Shown here piece after piece: positions 61,394 through 64,000 of a DNA stretch of 64,000 nt (positions are counted from its first letter, which is position 1; each line of letters opens with the position of its first letter). Source of the stretch: Pseudomaricurvus sp033283175 (GTDB taxonomy: Bacteria; Pseudomonadota; Gammaproteobacteria; Pseudomonadales; Cellvibrionaceae); NCBI GenBank assembly GCA_033283175.1, contig JAWMQM010000002.1:1201206-1265205 (forward strand), in the 5' to 3' direction. Under the pieces are notes generated by a model. That model did no database searches. It worked only from the letters and a program-made list of their open reading frames with translations, and was not told where the DNA came from. A program made the position numbers and the translations under genes.

Positions 61394-64000
61394 TTAACTC
61401 ACCTGCAGATTACTATCGTTAAGCAGCTGCTGGATGATCTGCTGGTCTGACAAAGTCCCGAAGTCTACATTAGCCAGCACCACGCTCTGGGTATCCGTAC
61501 CCGCACCGCTGCCATCGGCATCAATGGTGATGGTGGTATTGGTGCCATCGGAGCTGAAATCCAGGTAGCTGTCGAGGGTGGCCGCATCGGCGCTTTCGCC
61601 CTGCAACAGATCGGCGAAGTTCAGCACATCGCCGCCACTGCCTGAAGTGAAATCGGTGATAGTGTCCACGGCACCGTTGTCGATAACCTGCCAAACGAAG
61701 GTATCCGAGCCCTGACCACCGGTCATGGTATCGTTGCCAACACCCCCGTAGATCACATCATCGCCATCGCCACCCAGCAGGGTGTCATTCCCGGCACCGC
61801 CGTACAACTGATCGTCACCACTCCCGCCGTCCATCCAGTCAGCGCTGTCGGTCCCTGTGAAGCTGCTGCTGGCAGAGCCACCAATTACGGTTTTGGCCGA
61901 GCTGGAACCGTCTACCACTGTGATTTCGACATTGGGACTGTAACCGGCAGCAAGAGGGGTGGCTGTGGTCAGGTAAATACCATCCCCTCCATCAGCTGCC
62001 AGGGTGCTCAAAACATCAGAGAAAGCTGAGAGATCGTACTTTCCGTTCACTTCCGGAATTTCTGTATAACCGCCGCTGGCATCAACTATCGTCAGTGACA
62101 CCACATCGTCGGGCAAGCCGCTCAGCACCAATTGCCCGATACTCTCTGCGGTGCCCACGGTATCCTGAATAGCCGCATAGAGTTCAATAGGGTAGGTATA
62201 AGTTGCTTCACCGGTCTCCGACGCTTCGAAGCTTACATAGGAGATTTGATAGCCATCACCACCGCTACTAAACGTGTTATTGGGGTCATTTCCAAAGATA
62301 ACCTCTGTAAAGTCCGAGCTGTAACTGAGTTCTACGACATCGTCAGCCCGGCCACCGTTGCCGAAGAGATCCCCATCAATAATAGATATGACTTTCGCCT
62401 CAACCACATTGGTCATATCAATCGCACTATAGTCCAGACTCCAGGTGCCGTCAGCATTGATCAATGCCGGTTGTGGCGCAGACTCAGTGCCATCCGCGTA
62501 AGTAAACACAGCGGAAATGTTAACCGTTGCCGGGCTTGTGTAATCTGCCGTATCACCCTTTTTAAGACTACCGATATATGCGAGGGAAGTTACTTTTCCC
62601 TCCAGAACCGCAGATCCCGCTGTGGACATAGTGATGAGTCCCTGCAGATCCATAACGGCCGTAATCAGAGGGGTATCATTAGTGACGTTTTTTAGCCCCA
62701 TCGCAACGAACTGCATCCCGGCAGGGAATTTAATGCTTACCTCTTCAGAAGCCTCAATAGAATCATTAGCATCGTCTGCCGAATCAACACCGAGGCCAGA
62801 ACCGTTATTAAAGGTAAAATCCCCCCCCGTCAGCACGGAAAGGGTCACCCCTTCAGGGAACCCGTAGTTGGCACTACTACCCAGATCAACACTGGTTTCG
62901 ATAGCAGGTCCGATATAGATAGAGGTTTCCGTGCCCGGAATCGGGTCCGCTACCGGCTCAATGAAGATATCCAGGGTGCTGGACTCCTCTGTGTTGGTGG
63001 TATAGGTAACCTGCGGCAGACTGCCACTATAGTCCACCTCCGGTGCGAAAACATAACTGCCATCGGCGTTCACGGTCAGTGAACCTACGCCTACAATTAC
63101 CGCAGTTTCTCCAGCCAGATAGTTCTCGTCTCCGGCGACCCCATCAACATCAACCGAAAACCCGGTTACAGTGAGCGTATCATCTTCATCGAAATCATTG
63201 GCCAGCACACCATTGGCAGCGGCGACAGTGAGAACTTCGTCTTCAATACCAGTAGCTGAGTCAGCCACCATCTGCGTCGGGTCATCGCTACCGGTGATGT
63301 TGATGGTCACCGTCGCGGTGCCGCCATCGCTGGTCGCCACGTTGAAGATCTCGGTCACCACCTGGCCGTCATACAACTGGTTCACCGCGTCGTTGGTGAC
63401 GTAAGTCCAGACGCCATCGGTGCCGATGTTGAACACACCGTAGGCGCCGGCCGTGGCGGTTTGCGCTACCACGGTCGCGTCGGTCGCATCCAGGTCAGTC
63501 ACGACCAACGTGCCGCCGGTGCTCAGCACCGCGTCGGTTTCGGTCAGAGTCTCGGTGGCGCTGCTCAGCGTCGCCACGTCTTCACTACCGGTGATGTTGA
63601 TGGTCACCGTCGCCGTGCCGCCATCGCTGGTCGCCACGTTGAAGATCTCGGTCACCACCTGGCCGTCATTCAACTGGTTCACCGCGTCGTTGGTGACGTA
63701 AGTCCAGACGCCATCGGTGCCGATGTTGAACACACCGTAGGCGCCGGCCGTGGCGGTTTGCGCTACCACGGTCGCGTCGGTCGCATCCAGGTCGGTCACG
63801 ACCAACGTGCCGCCGGTGCTCAGCACCGCGTCGGTTTCGGTCAGGGTCTCGGTGGCGCTGCTCAGCGTCGCCACGTCTTCCGCTCCGCTGATGGTGACCG
63901 TGATGGTCTGCGTACTGCCGTCGGTCGCCGTGTAGGTGATGCTGTCGGTGGTGGTTTCACCTGCATCCAGGAACTGCACCGCCGCGTTATTCAGCGTGTA
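61394..64000 (-). CDS. C-terminal end of a giant VCBS/RTX protein (5' end outside window)
   Basis: 868 residues in the window; the frame is open through base 64000, so the N-terminus is missing. Near-identical VCBS-type repeats come first (residues about 35-235), then cadherin-like and unrecognised beta domains. At about 705-760 lie RTX nonapeptides (GGSGDDQLYGGAGNDTLLGG, DGDDVIYGGVGNDTMTGGQG) that bind Ca2+. The last about 110 residues are a type I secretion target (VDTITDFTSGSGGDVLNFAD..LL, LDFSSDGTNTTITID). An adhesin of the LapA/RTX kind is likely. No secretion genes are in the window. Confidence 0.9.
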   Translation of the reverse strand, partial: YTLNNAAVQFLDAGETTTDSITYTATDGSTQTITVTISGAEDVATLSSATETLTETDAVLSTGGTLVVTDLDATDATVVAQTATAGAYGVFNIGTDGVWTYVTNDAVNQLNDGQVVTEIFNVATSDGGTATVTINITGSEDVATLSSATETLTETDAVLSTGGTLVVTDLDATDATVVAQTATAGAYGVFNIGTDGVWTYVTNDAVNQLYDGQVVTEIFNVATSDGGTATVTINITGSDDPTQMVADSATGIEDEVLTVAAANGVLANDFDEDDTLTVTGFSVDVDGVAGDENYLAGETAVIVGVGSLTVNADGSYVFAPEVDYSGSLPQVTYTTNTEESSTLDIFIEPVADPIPGTETSIYIGPAIETSVDLGSSANYGFPEGVTLSVLTGGDFTFNNGSGLGVDSADDANDSIEASEEVSIKFPAGMQFVAMGLKNVTNDTPLITAVMDLQGLITMSTAGSAVLEGKVTSLAYIGSLKKGDTADYTSPATVNISAVFTYADGTESAPQPALINADGTWSLDYSAIDMTNVVEAKVISIIDGDLFGNGGRADDVVELSYSSDFTEVIFGNDPNNTFSSGGDGYQISYVSFEASETGEATYTYPIELYAAIQDTVGTAESIGQLVLSGLPDDVVSLTIVDASGGYTEIPEVNGKYDLSAFSDVLSTLAADGGDGIYLTTATPLAAGYSPNVEITVVDGSSSAKTVIGGSASSSFTGTDSADWMDGGSGDDQLYGGAGNDTLLGGDGDDVIYGGVGNDTMTGGQGSDTFVWQVIDNGAVDTITDFTSGSGGDVLNFADLLQGESADAATLDSYLDFSSDGTNTTITIDADGSGAGTDTQSVVLANVDFGTLSDQQIIQQLLNDSNLQVS
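63282..63875. repeat. Near-identical 297-bp tandem repeats inside the RTX gene
   Basis: Two copies offset by exactly 297 bp (99 codons) differ at only a few bases, each coding one VCBS-type unit. Such similarity suggests recent duplication or gene conversion and makes the copy number prone to change. Confidence 0.88.

Overview
The window looks like the chromosome of a marine-type gammaproteobacterium, probably of the Cellvibrionales or a neighbouring group. The main evidence is the gene order alaS-lysC-csrA-tRNA-Ser-tRNA-Arg, which is a common gammaproteobacterial arrangement. Giant repeat-rich surface proteins, a TonB-dependent receptor and P450-based catabolism fit the same picture. The placement is inferred from gene content and was not tested by phylogeny.

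Layout. (1) 1-11374, minus strand: at least 3,790 residues of a secreted DUF11-repeat giant that runs off the left edge. (2) 11375-12677: gene-free, with four copies of a palindromic REP/MITE-like element. (3) 12728-22627, minus strand: a compact nine-gene operon. It encodes a small exported protein, two large TPR proteins, a TPR lipoprotein, a small exported protein, a TolQ/ExbB-type channel, two ExbD/TolR proteins and a TonB-like AgmX/PglI-domain protein. The set resembles the core of the Myxococcus Agl-Glt machinery. (4) 23045-24204: one unrecognised gene and a truncated DUF2939 gene. (5) 24469-53487: a genomic island of about 29 kb inserted in a tRNA-Arg(ACG) gene, bounded by a perfect 48-bp direct repeat of the tRNA 3' half, with an intact tyrosine integrase just inside the right end. 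(6) 53441-61216: core genes, namely tRNA-Arg, a Fur-box gene, tRNA-Ser, csrA, lysC, alaS, a HIT protein, a Trm112-like protein and an M23 peptidase. (7) 61394-64000, minus strand: the C-terminal end of a giant VCBS/RTX protein that probably leaves by type I secretion and runs off the right edge.

The island carries a catabolic programme. An outer-membrane TonB-dependent receptor and an MFS carrier would move the substrate. Two related P450s, a rubredoxin and a flavin reductase with a MarR-like tail would oxygenate it. ALDH, two SDRs and an MDR oxidoreductase would do the redox steps. An acyl-CoA synthetase and a CoA-transferase would make CoA esters. A DUF35 plus thiolase-like pair without the usual nucleophilic cysteine looks like a retro-aldolase of the Ltp2-ChsH2 kind. 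An APH-type kinase and a Tyr-phosphatase-fold protein hint at a phosphorylated intermediate. The substrate is not determined; a terpenoid, steroid side chain or other bulky hydrophobic carboxylic acid would fit.

The most striking observation is regulatory. Nearly every transcription unit in the island begins with two 15-bp imperfect palindromes (best copy ttctatatttagaac) placed exactly 20 bp apart. Eight such pairs were found, plus a single site at the island's IclR-family regulator gene, so the island looks like one dedicated regulon. A 58-codon rubredoxin gene and tandem structured repeats beside a second recombinase were also found.
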